This document shows positions 1-8,876 of a stretch of DNA of 64,000 bases, piece by piece. The notes beneath the pieces were generated by a model. The model was not told the origin of the DNA and ran no database searches. It saw nothing but the letters and a program-made list of their open reading frames with translations. The position numbers and the translations under genes were made by a program. Every line of letters begins with the position of its first letter. The first letter of the stretch is position 1. This DNA is from Collimonas sp. OK607 (lineage in GTDB: Bacteria; Pseudomonadota; Gammaproteobacteria; Burkholderiales; Burkholderiaceae_D). The stretch covers positions 1-64,000 of the forward strand of contig NZ_FOKF01000026.1 in NCBI RefSeq assembly GCF_900111995.1, read 5' to 3'.

Positions 1-345
1 CGGCCAGCCCCCGGGCTGATCGTCCATTCTGACCGTGGCAGTCAATATGCAAGCGAGTTGTATCAGGACCTTCTCGACGAACATGGCTTTGTTTGTAGCA
101 TGAGTCGCAAAGGAAATTGTTGGGACAATGCCGTCGCTGAACGCTTCTTCTTGAATCTCAAGATGGAGCGCGTCTGGCAGCGCCAGTATGCTAACCACGC
201 CGAGGCCAGGAAAGACATCACTGCGTACATCGTCGGCTTCTACAATACCGAGCGATTGAATTCAGTATTGGGCAATCTGCCGCCCGCCGCCTATGAGCGG
301 AAAATGGCAGAAAAAGAACCTATTGTTGTGTCCGAAATTACTTGA
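1..345 (+). mobile_element. IS3-family transposase OrfB, C-terminal part
   Basis: The reading frame is open from the first base, so the gene starts outside the window. The visible 114 residues are the end of a DDE integrase core. They include the HSDRGSQY block that carries the second catalytic Asp and the DNAVAERFF-NLKMERV block that carries the catalytic Glu, followed by the usual YNTERLNSVLG tail of IS3-type OrfB proteins. The stop lies in a stretch (about 330-352) that looks like an IS terminal inverted repeat, but the left end is not in the window to confirm it. The element abuts a truncated pirin gene, so it probably inserted there. The IS3 subgroup cannot be decided from this piece. 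Confidence 0.85.
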
Positions 346-353
346 CCACCGCA

Positions 354-515
354 ATCGTCCCCGAGAAACACGCGCATTTATTACTGTTGTCCGCCTCACC
401 GATTAATGAGCCGACCGCCGAGTATGGGACGTTCATGATGAATACAGAGGAAGAGTTGGCAGCCACCTATGACAGATACCTTCAGGGAAAAATGGGACGT
501 CTCCCAAAATTGTAA
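354..515 (+). pseudogene. pirin-family protein, C-terminal remnant
   Basis: Frame 3 encodes about 53 residues ending at a TAA at 513-515. It contains LLLLSASPINEPTAEYGTF and then MMNTEEELAATYDRYLQGKMG. This is the conserved end of pirin-family bicupins (the L-SG-PI-EPI--YGPFVMNT-EEI motif followed by a 'G--G' tail). The N-terminal cupin is absent and the IS3 end lies immediately upstream, so I infer that the insertion removed the first roughly 230 residues. Pirins of this type often act as quercetinase-like dioxygenases or accompany DoxX and LysR genes, which also occur later in this window. No start codon or ribosome site is present, so it is dead. Confidence 0.8.
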
Positions 516-563
516 ATGATATCCCGCTCCCTTGAAATTAGATCCTGATAACTGAGTAACGAA

Positions 564-2009
564 ATGAGCCCACTATTTCATCACCGTCGACTAGCAACAC
601 TGGCGCTCCTTGCAGCCTTGCCTCTGTTAATCCTGGGATGCGCAAATCCAAATGGCGCCATCCCGTCGCAGTCGTTGTTGCTTCCACCTGACAAGTTGGA
701 GGTGAGCAAGACGTTAAAGGGGGTCACCGTGTCGGAGGCGCACTGGCCAAAAGAACAATGGTGGAGTCGCTATGCGGATTCACAACTTGATGCTCTGCTG
801 GCCGAGGCGTTGGCGGGAACCCCTTCGTTACGTATCGCGGCGGCCAGGTTGAGACAAGCGCAGGCGATGGCCAACATCGCGGAAGCGTCCGACTCTATCC
901 AAGCTAATGCAAGTCTCAAGGATACTCGGCAGAGATATAGCAAACACAGCACCATTCCCAGCCCGCTTGCGGGAACTTGGAACACCTTCAACGATACTTC
1001 ATTGAATCTGAGCTATGAGTTCGATTTTTGGGGGAAAAACGAGGCTAGCATAGCCTCGTCCTTGGATCGTCTGCATGCAGCTGAGGTTGATGAGCGTGCG
1101 GCTCAGTTAATGCTCACGACTGGCGTTATTCAGAGTTATCTGCATCTGGCGCAATTTCATGATCAACTCGATTTGTACCAAATAATTTTGAAGCAGCGAC
1201 AAGAGTTGCTTGCGTTGACTCAGCAGCGCGTCGTCGCGGGTATCGACTCACAGGTCGAATTAAAGCAAGCAGAAAGCGCAATTCCTTCAGCGCGGCAACA
1301 AATTGCTTCAACACGAGAAGAAATAGAACTGACAAAAAATCAGCTTTCCGCGCTACTTGGCAAAGGACCAGATCGTGGTCTATCGCTGGTTCGTCCAATG
1401 ATCAAACCTCAGAAGTTTGTCGGTTTGCCATCCGTTCTACCGGCGGATCTGATTGGTCGACGCCCCGATATCGTTGCAATGCGTTGGCGTGCAGAAGCAG
1501 CAAGACAAGATATTCGCGTCGCACGCGCGCAGTTTATGCCAAACGTCAGCTTGCTTTCATTTATTGGCTTTCAAAGCCTGGGATTTGACCAGTTCATCAA
1601 CTCAGGCAGTCGTACGCTCGGTATCGGACCGGCGATCTCTCTTCCAATATTTGATGGCGGTCGTTTGCGTGGGAATCTCGGCGCCCGCAACGCCGAATAT
1701 GACATCGCCGTCGAGCAATACAACCAGACCGTTATCGGCGCTGTTCAGGACGTAGTGAATCAACTAACCTCAATCCGCTGGCACGAGGAACAGCATGAGC
1801 AGCAGCTTATCGCTGTTAGTACGGCACAAACCGCCTATGAACTCGCTGTGCAACGCTATCGCGCAGGTGTGGGCACCTATCTTCAAGCACTGACGGCGGA
1901 ACTCCAGCTCAACGCGCAGAAAAAAGTGTTGCTCGATATCAAGACCCAGGCTTTGCTGCTCGACGCCAATTTGATTCGCTCGCTCGGCGGCAGCGTTTTG
2001 GACGTCTGA
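564..2009 (+). CDS. NodT-family outer-membrane efflux lipoprotein (OprM/TolC type)
   Basis: This 481-residue protein is the outer-membrane channel of a tripartite efflux pump. It has a lipoprotein signal ending in LLILGC (lipidated Cys26). Two outer-membrane-efflux repeats follow, with the family marks WWSRYADSQLDALLAEAL near residue 70, LIGRRPDIVAMRWRAEAARQ near 300 and RYRAGVGTYLQALTAE near 430. Length is normal for the NodT group (about 470-500). It is the first gene of a three-gene set with the membrane-fusion protein and DHA2 transporter directly downstream (34-bp gap), so all three are probably co-transcribed. The substrate is not evident; fusaric acid, aromatic acids or hydrophobic drugs are typical for this combination. 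Confidence 0.92.
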   Translation: MSPLFHHRRLATLALLAALPLLILGCANPNGAIPSQSLLLPPDKLEVSKTLKGVTVSEAHWPKEQWWSRYADSQLDALLAEALAGTPSLRIAAARLRQAQAMANIAEASDSIQANASLKDTRQRYSKHSTIPSPLAGTWNTFNDTSLNLSYEFDFWGKNEASIASSLDRLHAAEVDERAAQLMLTTGVIQSYLHLAQFHDQLDLYQIILKQRQELLALTQQRVVAGIDSQVELKQAESAIPSARQQIASTREEIELTKNQLSALLGKGPDRGLSLVRPMIKPQKFVGLPSVLPADLIGRRPDIVAMRWRAEAARQDIRVARAQFMPNVSLLSFIGFQSLGFDQFINSGSRTLGIGPAISLPIFDGGRLRGNLGARNAEYDIAVEQYNQTVIGAVQDVVNQLTSIRWHEEQHEQQLIAVSTAQTAYELAVQRYRAGVGTYLQALTAELQLNAQKKVLLDIKTQALLLDANLIRSLGGSVLDV

Positions 2010-2043
2010 ATAAGAATACCTTACCGCATACTGGAAAACGAAA

Positions 2044-3240
2044 ATGAGTCAACCACAAAAGAGCGTCGCGAATCCTGCGGCGGGAAATGAAAAACGTCAC
2101 CGAAAGAATTTACTTTCCGTATCAGGTGTGCTGTTGATTGCCACTCTGGTTTATGTCGGCGTCTACCTGATCTCAAGTCAATATCGGGAGGTGACTGAGG
2201 ACGCTTACGTTGATGGCAATGTTGTCCAAGTGACTTCACAGACAACCGGTACCGTCACTAATATCAATGTCGACAATACCGACATGATTGCCTCTGGTCA
2301 AGTCGTCATTGCATTGAACCCGGTCGATGCCGATCTTGCCTTGAAGCGATCGGCAGCACAGCTTGCCAAGACTGTCAGACAAGTTCGTGGGCAGTTTTCG
2401 GCGGCGTCGCAAATGATGGCTAACATCGAGCTGCGCAGGGCCGACTTGTCGAGGGCGCAGGCTGATATGGAACGTCGCCAATCCCTGGTAAAAACGGGGG
2501 CGGTCTCTGCTGAAGACTTCAAACACACCGAAGAGAACGTCAGGGTAGCACAAGCGTCTCTGACGGTCGCGCAAGAACAATTCGCCGTTAACCATGCATT
2601 GGTCGATCGGGTCACTATTGATCAACATCCGGATGTCGTAGCTGCAGCTATGCAGGTTCGGGATGCCTACGTAGCTAAGATGAGAACCCAGCTGCGCGCA
2701 CCGGTCACTGGGATGGTGACTAAACGTAGTGCTCAAGTTGGGCAACGTATCAGCCCTGGAGCAACGTTAATGTCCATTGTGTCTCTGGACCATCTGTGGG
2801 TAAGCGCAAACTTTAAGGAATCCCAGCTGAACCATCTGCGAGTCGGCCAAAAGGCGAGAGTTATCGCAGACATATATGGTCACTCAGTCGTCTATACGGG
2901 AACAGTTATTGGGTTGGATGCAGGAACAGGCAGCGCCTTCTCGCTGATGCCAGCGCAGAATGCTACGGGTAATTGGATCAAAGTCGTGCAGCGTGTTCCG
3001 GTTCGTATTTCGTTAGATACTAAGGAGGTTGCAGAACATCCGTTGCGCATCGGGCTGTCGATGAAGGTGACCGTTGATACTGCCGAACGCGCCGGTCAGA
3101 CATTGCCGACTGCGATGAAAACTGCTAAACAGAGTTATGCCACTAGTGTCTTTGAGGATGAGGAGGCTGGCGCCGAAGAGATTGTCAGCCGGATTATTCA
3201 GGAAAACATTGCGGCACGCAACAAACGGGGCACTTCATGA
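2044..3240 (+). CDS. emrA: HlyD/EmrA-type periplasmic membrane-fusion protein
   Basis: The 398-residue adaptor links the inner-membrane transporter to the outer-membrane channel. It has one N-terminal membrane segment (about residues 23-45), followed by the EmrA-type TEDAYVDGN motif (51-59), a coiled-coil hairpin region (about 90-190), and the lipoyl/beta-barrel block LRAPVTGMVTKRSAQVGQ. The stop overlaps the start of the next gene (ATGA), a sign of translational coupling. The extra roughly 50-residue acidic tail (EDEEAGAEEIVSRIIQEN) is longer than in E. coli EmrA. The family call is firm; the gene symbol is by similarity only. Confidence 0.9.
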   Translation: MSQPQKSVANPAAGNEKRHRKNLLSVSGVLLIATLVYVGVYLISSQYREVTEDAYVDGNVVQVTSQTTGTVTNINVDNTDMIASGQVVIALNPVDADLALKRSAAQLAKTVRQVRGQFSAASQMMANIELRRADLSRAQADMERRQSLVKTGAVSAEDFKHTEENVRVAQASLTVAQEQFAVNHALVDRVTIDQHPDVVAAAMQVRDAYVAKMRTQLRAPVTGMVTKRSAQVGQRISPGATLMSIVSLDHLWVSANFKESQLNHLRVGQKARVIADIYGHSVVYTGTVIGLDAGTGSAFSLMPAQNATGNWIKVVQRVPVRISLDTKEVAEHPLRIGLSMKVTVDTAERAGQTLPTAMKTAKQSYATSVFEDEEAGAEEIVSRIIQENIAARNKRGTS

Positions 3241-4769
3241 ATCCCGTTACACCACAGCCCTCGCGCAGCTTATTGCTCACGATCTTCCTGTTGACGGTGA
3301 TAGAATTTTTACAATCAGGAATGATTGCCTTCAGCGCCGGACCTATTATGGGGGAAATTGGCGCGGCGCCAGAAGAATTTAGCTTGGCTACAGCTGCCTA
3401 CGCATGTATTGCAATAACGGTGATCGCAAAGCAGCGTTGGATGGTAGAGCGAATCGGTTGGCGCTCGTTTGTTCTCGGATCCTTGACGATTTTCAGTATA
3501 GGTTGCCTAATTTGCGGCACTAGTGAATCGTTTCCAGCATTCCTCATTGGCCGAATTGTCATGGGATTGGGTGGCGCCAGTTTCATGACATCGGGGCGAG
3601 TCATTGTAAATCTGATCCCTCCAGGTCCGGGTCGCTTCCGTGGTATCAAACATTTCGCCTCTGGCCTCGCCGGCGGAATCGCCTTCGCCCCTGGTTTGGC
3701 CTCGTTTTCTGTAGCTCACGATCGCTGGAACCTGATTTTTGGTATTCTCATTGCGGTTGCGATTTTAACGGCCTTGTTTGCGGCTCATTCGCTGTCAGAC
3801 GAATTGGTCTCCCGAGAATTGCACACACAGTCTCATCCAATCGGCTTGATGGCTCTCGTGGCGGGAAGCTTTACCGTCCTGTACATACTGCAGCGCTTCC
3901 AGTACGATTTTTTCAGTGATATCACATTCTTGGTTGTAGGGTTGACGCTAGCAGGACTGGCTCTATACTATTTTTTTCGATCAATTCATAACCATGATCG
4001 GCCGTTACTGGAGCTGCGCTCCATGAGGTATCCACGATATATCGTCGGCGTTGGAATTTATTCGCTGTGCTATTTAGTGCTAGGCGCCAACAATTACATG
4101 CTGCCAGTATTTATGCAGCGCACGCTTGGATTCTCATGGGAGATCGTCGGTCAATTTCAAACCATGGGCTTGCTCTCTGCTTTGTTCGCATGGGTCTGTA
4201 TGGCATGGATGATTCCAAAGTGGCCCAGTGCAAAGAAATTTTTCGTCATTGGTTTTCTAGCCTTGACAATGTTTGGTTGGCATCTGATGCAACTGACTGT
4301 CAGCGCCAACTTGTGGACTGACGTGCTCCCTGCGCTGATCGGAAATGGCATCTTTCTCATGTTCGTCATGGCGACGACGGCAGTTGAGACATTTCGGGAT
4401 GTCCAGCATCACGACGCTGTGTTCTCACATGCTCAGCAGTTCAAGAACATGGTGGCTCAGTTCGCCACGGCTCTCGGTATTTCATTTTCAACCATAGCAT
4501 TGCAATGGCGGACCAGTGAACATTACGGTGTACTCAATGCAAAGTTTGCAGCCGGCGATCCGATTTATCTTCATCATGTCCAGCAAATTGCGAACTCCAT
4601 CACGTCAGCCGTTGGTGCGCAAGCTGCGCAGTCGATTTCCGTTGCCACGCTCGCACAAGAACTTACTCAACAATCGACTTTGTTAGCGTGTATGGATTAT
4701 TTCTCTGTAATTGCCATGGTGGGTATAGCAGGAACAGTCGTTATGCTGATGCAGCGGCTGATGAAGTAA
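3237..4769 (+). CDS. emrB: DHA2-family MFS drug:H+ antiporter (EmrB-like)
   Basis: This is a 510-residue, very hydrophobic protein with about 14 membrane segments, the DHA2 topology. The GRIVMGLGGASFMTSGRVIV stretch corresponds to the motif around segments 4-5, and a large hydrophilic region sits near the C-terminus (residues 400-480). It overlaps the fusion-protein gene by four bases. With the NodT lipoprotein and EmrA-like adaptor it completes an efflux pump spanning both membranes. The N-terminal part lacks the usual canonical motif A, which is uncommon but seen in fusaric-acid-type relatives. No dedicated regulator lies next to the operon; upstream there is only the pirin/IS3 wreckage, so control may have been lost. 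Confidence 0.88.
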   Translation: MNPVTPQPSRSLLLTIFLLTVIEFLQSGMIAFSAGPIMGEIGAAPEEFSLATAAYACIAITVIAKQRWMVERIGWRSFVLGSLTIFSIGCLICGTSESFPAFLIGRIVMGLGGASFMTSGRVIVNLIPPGPGRFRGIKHFASGLAGGIAFAPGLASFSVAHDRWNLIFGILIAVAILTALFAAHSLSDELVSRELHTQSHPIGLMALVAGSFTVLYILQRFQYDFFSDITFLVVGLTLAGLALYYFFRSIHNHDRPLLELRSMRYPRYIVGVGIYSLCYLVLGANNYMLPVFMQRTLGFSWEIVGQFQTMGLLSALFAWVCMAWMIPKWPSAKKFFVIGFLALTMFGWHLMQLTVSANLWTDVLPALIGNGIFLMFVMATTAVETFRDVQHHDAVFSHAQQFKNMVAQFATALGISFSTIALQWRTSEHYGVLNAKFAAGDPIYLHHVQQIANSITSAVGAQAAQSISVATLAQELTQQSTLLACMDYFSVIAMVGIAGTVVMLMQRLMK

Positions 4770-4815
4770 CGATGTTTCCAAAATGGCGTTGGCCCATTTA
4801 GGTTTTCTCGCGATC

Positions 4816-4965
4816 CTAGTGCGTGTTGATGTTCACTTTAACCAAAGTGGTGATGCAGCGCTTGACCTGTTTTCTGAACACTTCTGCTGTCTCCGCATCA
4901 ATCCAACGCAATTGAAACACCTGTTTTTCGATATCCACGCCGACCACGGCTTCTGTAGAATTCAT
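4816..4965 (-). pseudogene. IS110-family transposase, N-terminal remnant
   Basis: The reverse strand encodes MNSTEAVVGVDIEKQVFQLR and then WIDAETAEVFRKQVKR. This is the start of IS110-type (DEDD) transposases, with the first catalytic Asp in VGVDIEKQVFQL. Only about 50 of roughly 340 residues remain before the frame stops. A possible upstream start at 4998 would add 11 residues. The rest of the element, including any recombination end, is not recognisable nearby. Confidence 0.65.
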
Positions 4966-5275
4966 CACGGGTCCTCTGGTTTTCCTTGAAGATTTCATTC
5001 TTCTCCTTTTTGCACTTAGATGCCATAGCCCCGCGAGGATCCGCCTCTCTCATCCACCTTCAATCCTCCTTTTGTTAGCAGAGTTATCCACGACACCGCT
5101 CGCCGCACCCTCTACAGTGCAAGAGCGGGCGGTGCGGTGGATACCTGGGACTTTACTCGACCCGCTTGTGACTTGTGCATCAGGAGAGGGGGCGTCCCTT
5201 TCATTCTCCTGAAGGGTGACTGGTAGATGCGTCACGAATTCAACCGCCGGCAGCCATGCGCGTCAGGGCAGCCCG
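4966..5275. other. intergenic stretch, no gene recognised
   Basis: Between the IS110 remnant and the tannase gene I find no recognisable coding sequence on either strand. The short open frames here lack ribosome sites and family motifs. The segment near 5,093-5,150 is GC-rich with partly complementary pieces (ccgctcgccgcacc and gggcggtgcggtgg) and could fold into a hairpin. It lacks a T tract and I do not call it a terminator. Confidence 0.4.
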
Positions 5276-6976
5276 TCAGTTCAAGTACCTGCCTGCCGGG
5301 GTCGGAACGCCATTACGGGGCGCATCCATGCACTGGAAACTGCTGGCCTTCGTGGCGTCGCCACCCAGGTAGGTAGGGAGCTTGGGATAGGTGCAGATCG
5401 TCCGCTCCATTGCGACCGCGGCACCTGACGAATCCGTGTACCGGGTTGCGATGATGCTGTCTGGCGCATTTTTGTTCTCCACCCAGTCGACGAGCTTCAG
5501 AAGAATGTCATGTGCCTGATCCTTTGGGACGAAAGGCGAGTACGGCTGCCCGAAGTCACCCACACCAGGGCCGCCGGTGATACTGGAGCAGTGGCCCATG
5601 CCTGGCACCATGTAGTAGCGGAAGAAGTTCTGCGTCCCAGACAGGTCGCCACCTTGGGCTTGGACCACGCGTTCGTAGTACTCAAGGGGGCTCTGGAAAG
5701 GAACCCCTGGATCCGATGTTCCGTTGAACATCATCAACTTGCCACCCGCTGCCTTGAACTGGGTCAAGTCGGGATCGTTTGCGTTCATGATCGAAGCCAG
5801 CGAGGCGTCAACGGCATCCATGTCGTGGTCGAAATCGAATGTCGCGTAGTCCCAGTTTGCGCCCAGTGCCCACTTGAACATGTAGAACTGTTGCAAGGGC
5901 CATGAAATGGTGTCACCCTGGAACGCAAGTCCCAAGACCATACTTTCTGAGCCGACCGCGAGTCCGGAGAAGATGCGTTCCCCGGTGCGAGGGTTGACCG
6001 GGCCGCTCCATGTCGCCTTCAAAGCCGCCAGTTGAGGGGTAGTGAGACAGGAATCGTTGTCAGTCCCAGAGCATTTGGGCAGCGTGTCCGGATCGAAACT
6101 GCAGCGGCGAGGGTCTGTTAAAAAGGTGTCCGTGGGAGCGCCGCCGTCCTTGCCGGCGCATGCTGCGATCACGTTGCTCGTGACCATGTTCAACTTGGCT
6201 TGCGAGAGATGCGCACCGGGCGCGGCGAGCTTCTGGAGATTACTCACAAACATGGTATGCAGGTGCGTGCGATTGTTCGCTGGCGCGCCGGCCACGATGC
6301 CGTTGTAGTCGTCGGGATACCGTTGGGCGATCATCAGCGCCTGCTGGCCTCCGGTGGAGCAGCCTTGGAAATAGGAGGTCCGGGGCGCACTCTGGTAGTA
6401 GGCATTGACCAGCGCCTTTCCCGCTACAGTCATTTCATGGTTGGCACGATACCCGAAGTCACGCCAGCGCTCGGGATGGGCAATGGCCTGATTCGCGTCC
6501 GGTGCGGTGCCAAGGTCCGTGTTGGCGACTGCAAAACCTCGTTTCAAACCTTCGACGAGGCCGGTGGTGTAAGCGATCGCCCCGCCGCTGCCACCGTTTC
6601 CAGTGCCAAGAAACCGGCCATTCCAGTTCTGTCTTGGCATCCAGACCTCGACATTGACGTTGGAGTCTGGCGACGGTTTCATGGCCACGGTAGCTCTGCA
6701 AAACGCTGGCAACCCGGTCAGAGCGGTCGCCTGACCAGGGGGCGCGTAGTCGCCGGCGGGAATGGCCGCGGCGGACTGAACCGTGCCGCCGACGAGCACC
6801 GTGCCCATGAGGCTTTCACACGCGACTTTCTCGGCGTTGGCCGCAGGCGAATAGTCATTGCCGCCGCATCCGGTCGCCAACATCGTGGAAATCACGATCG
6901 AAGCTGCTGAAAGCAGTGTGGGACTCCACAGGCGCACGTTTTCGCACTGCCTGCATGATTGATGTGTGATGTTCAC
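5276..6976 (-). CDS. tannase/feruloyl-esterase family lipoprotein
   Basis: This 566-residue secreted hydrolase likely cleaves ester bonds of phenolic acids (gallate or ferulate esters). The signal peptide ends in MLATGC, so Cys37 is a probable lipidation site. The nucleophile motif GCSTGG gives Ser207. Asp422 (FNGTSDPGVPF) and His462 (GMGHC) complete the triad. Cys206 and Cys463, flanking Ser and His, can form the disulfide typical of tannases. Length fits the family (about 520-600). The gene stands alone, opposite in direction to the efflux operon. Outer-membrane anchoring is inferred from the lipobox. The real substrate could be any aryl ester. Confidence 0.9.
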   Translation of the reverse strand: MNITHQSCRQCENVRLWSPTLLSAASIVISTMLATGCGGNDYSPAANAEKVACESLMGTVLVGGTVQSAAAIPAGDYAPPGQATALTGLPAFCRATVAMKPSPDSNVNVEVWMPRQNWNGRFLGTGNGGSGGAIAYTTGLVEGLKRGFAVANTDLGTAPDANQAIAHPERWRDFGYRANHEMTVAGKALVNAYYQSAPRTSYFQGCSTGGQQALMIAQRYPDDYNGIVAGAPANNRTHLHTMFVSNLQKLAAPGAHLSQAKLNMVTSNVIAACAGKDGGAPTDTFLTDPRRCSFDPDTLPKCSGTDNDSCLTTPQLAALKATWSGPVNPRTGERIFSGLAVGSESMVLGLAFQGDTISWPLQQFYMFKWALGANWDYATFDFDHDMDAVDASLASIMNANDPDLTQFKAAGGKLMMFNGTSDPGVPFQSPLEYYERVVQAQGGDLSGTQNFFRYYMVPGMGHCSSITGGPGVGDFGQPYSPFVPKDQAHDILLKLVDWVENKNAPDSIIATRYTDSSGAAVAMERTICTYPKLPTYLGGDATKASSFQCMDAPRNGVPTPAGRYLN

Positions 6977-7237
6977 AGGTTGTCTCCGTAATTTTATTAT
7001 CGTTGGGAAAAATCCCTTGCACTACGTATGCCGGGCAAACAAGGGCCGCTCGGCGCCGAAGCCTTAAGGGAACAAAACGGCTCTATGCCAAAGTCGTGGC
7101 GTCCTGTCCGGGTAACTATTCAGGTAGGACGGCCGCGGTCGACTGTGACGAGCCCGAGCATCCAATTGCGTTGATGCTCCGTTCATGGCAGCGTTGAAGG
7201 CCGCTTGAATCCTCGACGCCACCGGGTTCGCTGTCGC

Positions 7238-7666
7238 TCAATTACCAAAGACGCCAGGCTGATGGACCTCAATGACGTTGCCGTCAGGGTCCTGTAAGAA
7301 CACTTGGTACCAGCCGGGAATCGCCCAAGTGCCGTAGTCCGAATAGCGGATCCCCAATTGGTCGCATTTGCGTATGAAACCTTTGATGTCGTCGGTGCGG
7401 AAGCAGAAGTGGCCGTGAGCCATCGGATTGACGATTTGCTTCATCTTGAAGCCAGTATCGAGATCGCGTTCGGCCCAGTGAAACTCGATCGCGCCGTCGC
7501 TTAGAAAATCCACCTTGCCGGTGTAGGGTCGGTTGGGTGAATGTCCGCTGACTACCGTGTGTTCTTCATCCTTGATCGTGCCGAGATCAAAAAGCGTCTG
7601 ATAGAACTTTGTCAGCCTCGGCAGGCTGTCCGTGCACAGGTTCATGTGGTGGAACTTGAGTTTCAT
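7238..7666 (-). CDS. VOC-superfamily (glyoxalase/dioxygenase-fold) enzyme, copy 1
   Basis: This is a 142-residue single-domain vicinal-oxygen-chelate protein. I place the start at 7666 because GGAG lies just upstream and the protein then begins MKLKFHHMNLCTDSLPRL, exactly like its paralogue at 13,782; the open frame extends further upstream without support. Probable metal ligands are His7 (FHHMN), the Glu in IEFHW, the His in HGHFCF and the Glu in GNVIEVHQ. It differs from copy 2 mainly by a different loop after DEEHT and a longer C-terminus. The reaction is unknown; members isomerise, lyse or oxidise small dicarbonyl or aromatic substrates. Confidence 0.85.
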   Translation of the reverse strand: MKLKFHHMNLCTDSLPRLTKFYQTLFDLGTIKDEEHTVVSGHSPNRPYTGKVDFLSDGAIEFHWAERDLDTGFKMKQIVNPMAHGHFCFRTDDIKGFIRKCDQLGIRYSDYGTWAIPGWYQVFLQDPDGNVIEVHQPGVFGN

Positions 7667-8065
7667 AGCTACTCCTTGGCGAGTCGACAGATCGAATGCG
7701 CTACGTACGAACCGTTGTGCCGGAGGTGACACGCGAGACAAGTGACGCAGCTGAATGTGGTCAGAGTCCGGATTGCAATGCCGCACTGAAGCCACAAGAT
7801 CAACGCTACAGACATTCACAAGTGAAGTCAATAAATTACAGGTGAATTTAAAAAGAAAAATATCTAACTACTCATGAATCTATCTAGAAATAAAAAAGCA
7901 TAAATGAACGTATTTTTGCATTGATAAAATCTATGCATTCACCAAGTGGACCAGCACATCGGGGCAATGGAAGCTCTTGTGACGCTTGAATCTGGGATAG
8001 ATCTATCAGTCGTGTCACACCAGCCGCCATTTCAACAACGACAGCGCCAGCCTGACAAAATCTCC

Positions 8066-8096
8066 TTGACTCTAAAGTTGGCTCCAAGGTTTATCC
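8066..8096 (+). promoter_or_regulatory. MerR-type promoter with 19-bp spacer
   Basis: TTGACT (8066-8071) and TTATCC (8091-8096) are separated by 19 bp. The spacer contains an imperfect dyad, actctaaagt / accttggag on the opposite strand. The over-long spacer with a central dyad is the hallmark of promoters untwisted by metal-sensing MerR proteins. It points at the decayed thioredoxin-like gene starting at 8165. The preceding 7946-8060 stretch has a weak VDQHIGAMEALVTLE-like segment that could be the end of a decayed MerR gene; I do not call that separately. Confidence 0.5.
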
Positions 8097-8164
8097 TGTT
8101 ATTAGGACGAGGTGGTTGCGTTCGCAGCATGCCCTGCGTCACCGACATAAGAAGGAATCTGGAT

Positions 8165-8405
8165 ATGACTGCCAAACGCAAAGTTGAAGTGTTCAATGCC
8201 CGTTGTACGGCCTGTGATAAGGTGGCTTCCCTGGGCAAAGATTGGCCTGCCCGTCGTGCGAAGTCGATGTGCTTGACGTGCACGACATCAGAGTAGCCAA
8301 GCGAACCAGGGCACTTGGGGGGGACGTTCGGTGCCGGCCGTGGCGATCAACGGTGAATTGGCTGATCACCGGGCGCACGAACAGAACACAAGCGGCCGAT
8401 GAGTG
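8165..8405 (+). pseudogene. thioredoxin/glutaredoxin-like small redox protein, frameshifted
   Basis: The frame starts MTAKRKVEVFNARCTACD. This matches the start of small thioredoxin-fold proteins that begin M-KRK-EVFSAGC--C and are often found in metal-resistance clusters. The family signature then continues in other frames: CPSCEVDVLDVHD follows after a +1 shift, and VPAVAINGELAD after another. At least two indels therefore break the gene; the first frame stops at 8296 after 43 codons. A MerR-type promoter lies directly upstream. Intact relatives are about 80-90 residues, which matches the span. Confidence 0.6.
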
Positions 8406-8876
8406 ACCAATCCTGGCGTCCCAGAAACAGCTTGACGGTGATACGGGGTGCACACCGCGAAGATTGAGCTACTCCACGCACCGGGCTGCAATCGCTGCGC
8501 GACGTTCACAGTCGCGCTACAGGCGGTCGCGACCACACAGTCAACGGTGTCGAGTAGCGCGAAGCCAACGTGCTTGATTCGCTCAACCTCGCCGTCAATC
8601 TTGGCGCGTTGATGTTGATGTTGATGCTGATGCTGATGCTGATGCTGATGCTGATGCTGATGCTGATGCTGATGCTGATGCTGATGCTGACGCCACGCTC
8701 TCATGAGCAATAAGGGAGATCTAAATAAAATTGCGCATTAAGTGCTTTGGCAATGCGTTAATGGTACGCGCACACCTCCCATACACGGGGCAATTCTGGG
8801 CGATCGTCACCAGCTACTGCGACTCTAAACAGTTTTTCAAACCGCCCGCAACTTTAATCACGCCTCTACAGCCAGC
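8406..8876. other. intergenic stretch with hexanucleotide repeat
   Basis: Apart from the tandem repeat at 8611-8688, I see no supported gene here. A reverse-strand open frame (8366-8710) exists only because the repeat reads as alternating His-Gln. It has no ribosome site and runs antisense through the thioredoxin remnant, so I reject it as a protein gene. Confidence 0.4.
8611..8688. repeat. tandem hexanucleotide repeat, 13 units of GATGYT
   Basis: Thirteen uninterrupted 6-bp units: two GATGTT followed by eleven GATGCT, then a degenerate gacgcc. All units are in register with no indels, typical of a slippage-prone microsatellite. No promoter or gene start is close enough to argue for phase variation of a neighbour. 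In one reverse frame it would encode a (His-Gln) run. Confidence 0.95.

Noticed and set aside
6200-6910. 236-codon forward frame opposite the tannase gene
   Set aside because: Antisense shadow; no motif and no ribosome site.
8366-8710. Reverse-strand 114-codon frame with a (His-Gln)n stretch
   Set aside because: Created by the hexanucleotide repeat; antisense to a thioredoxin remnant; no ribosome site or family.
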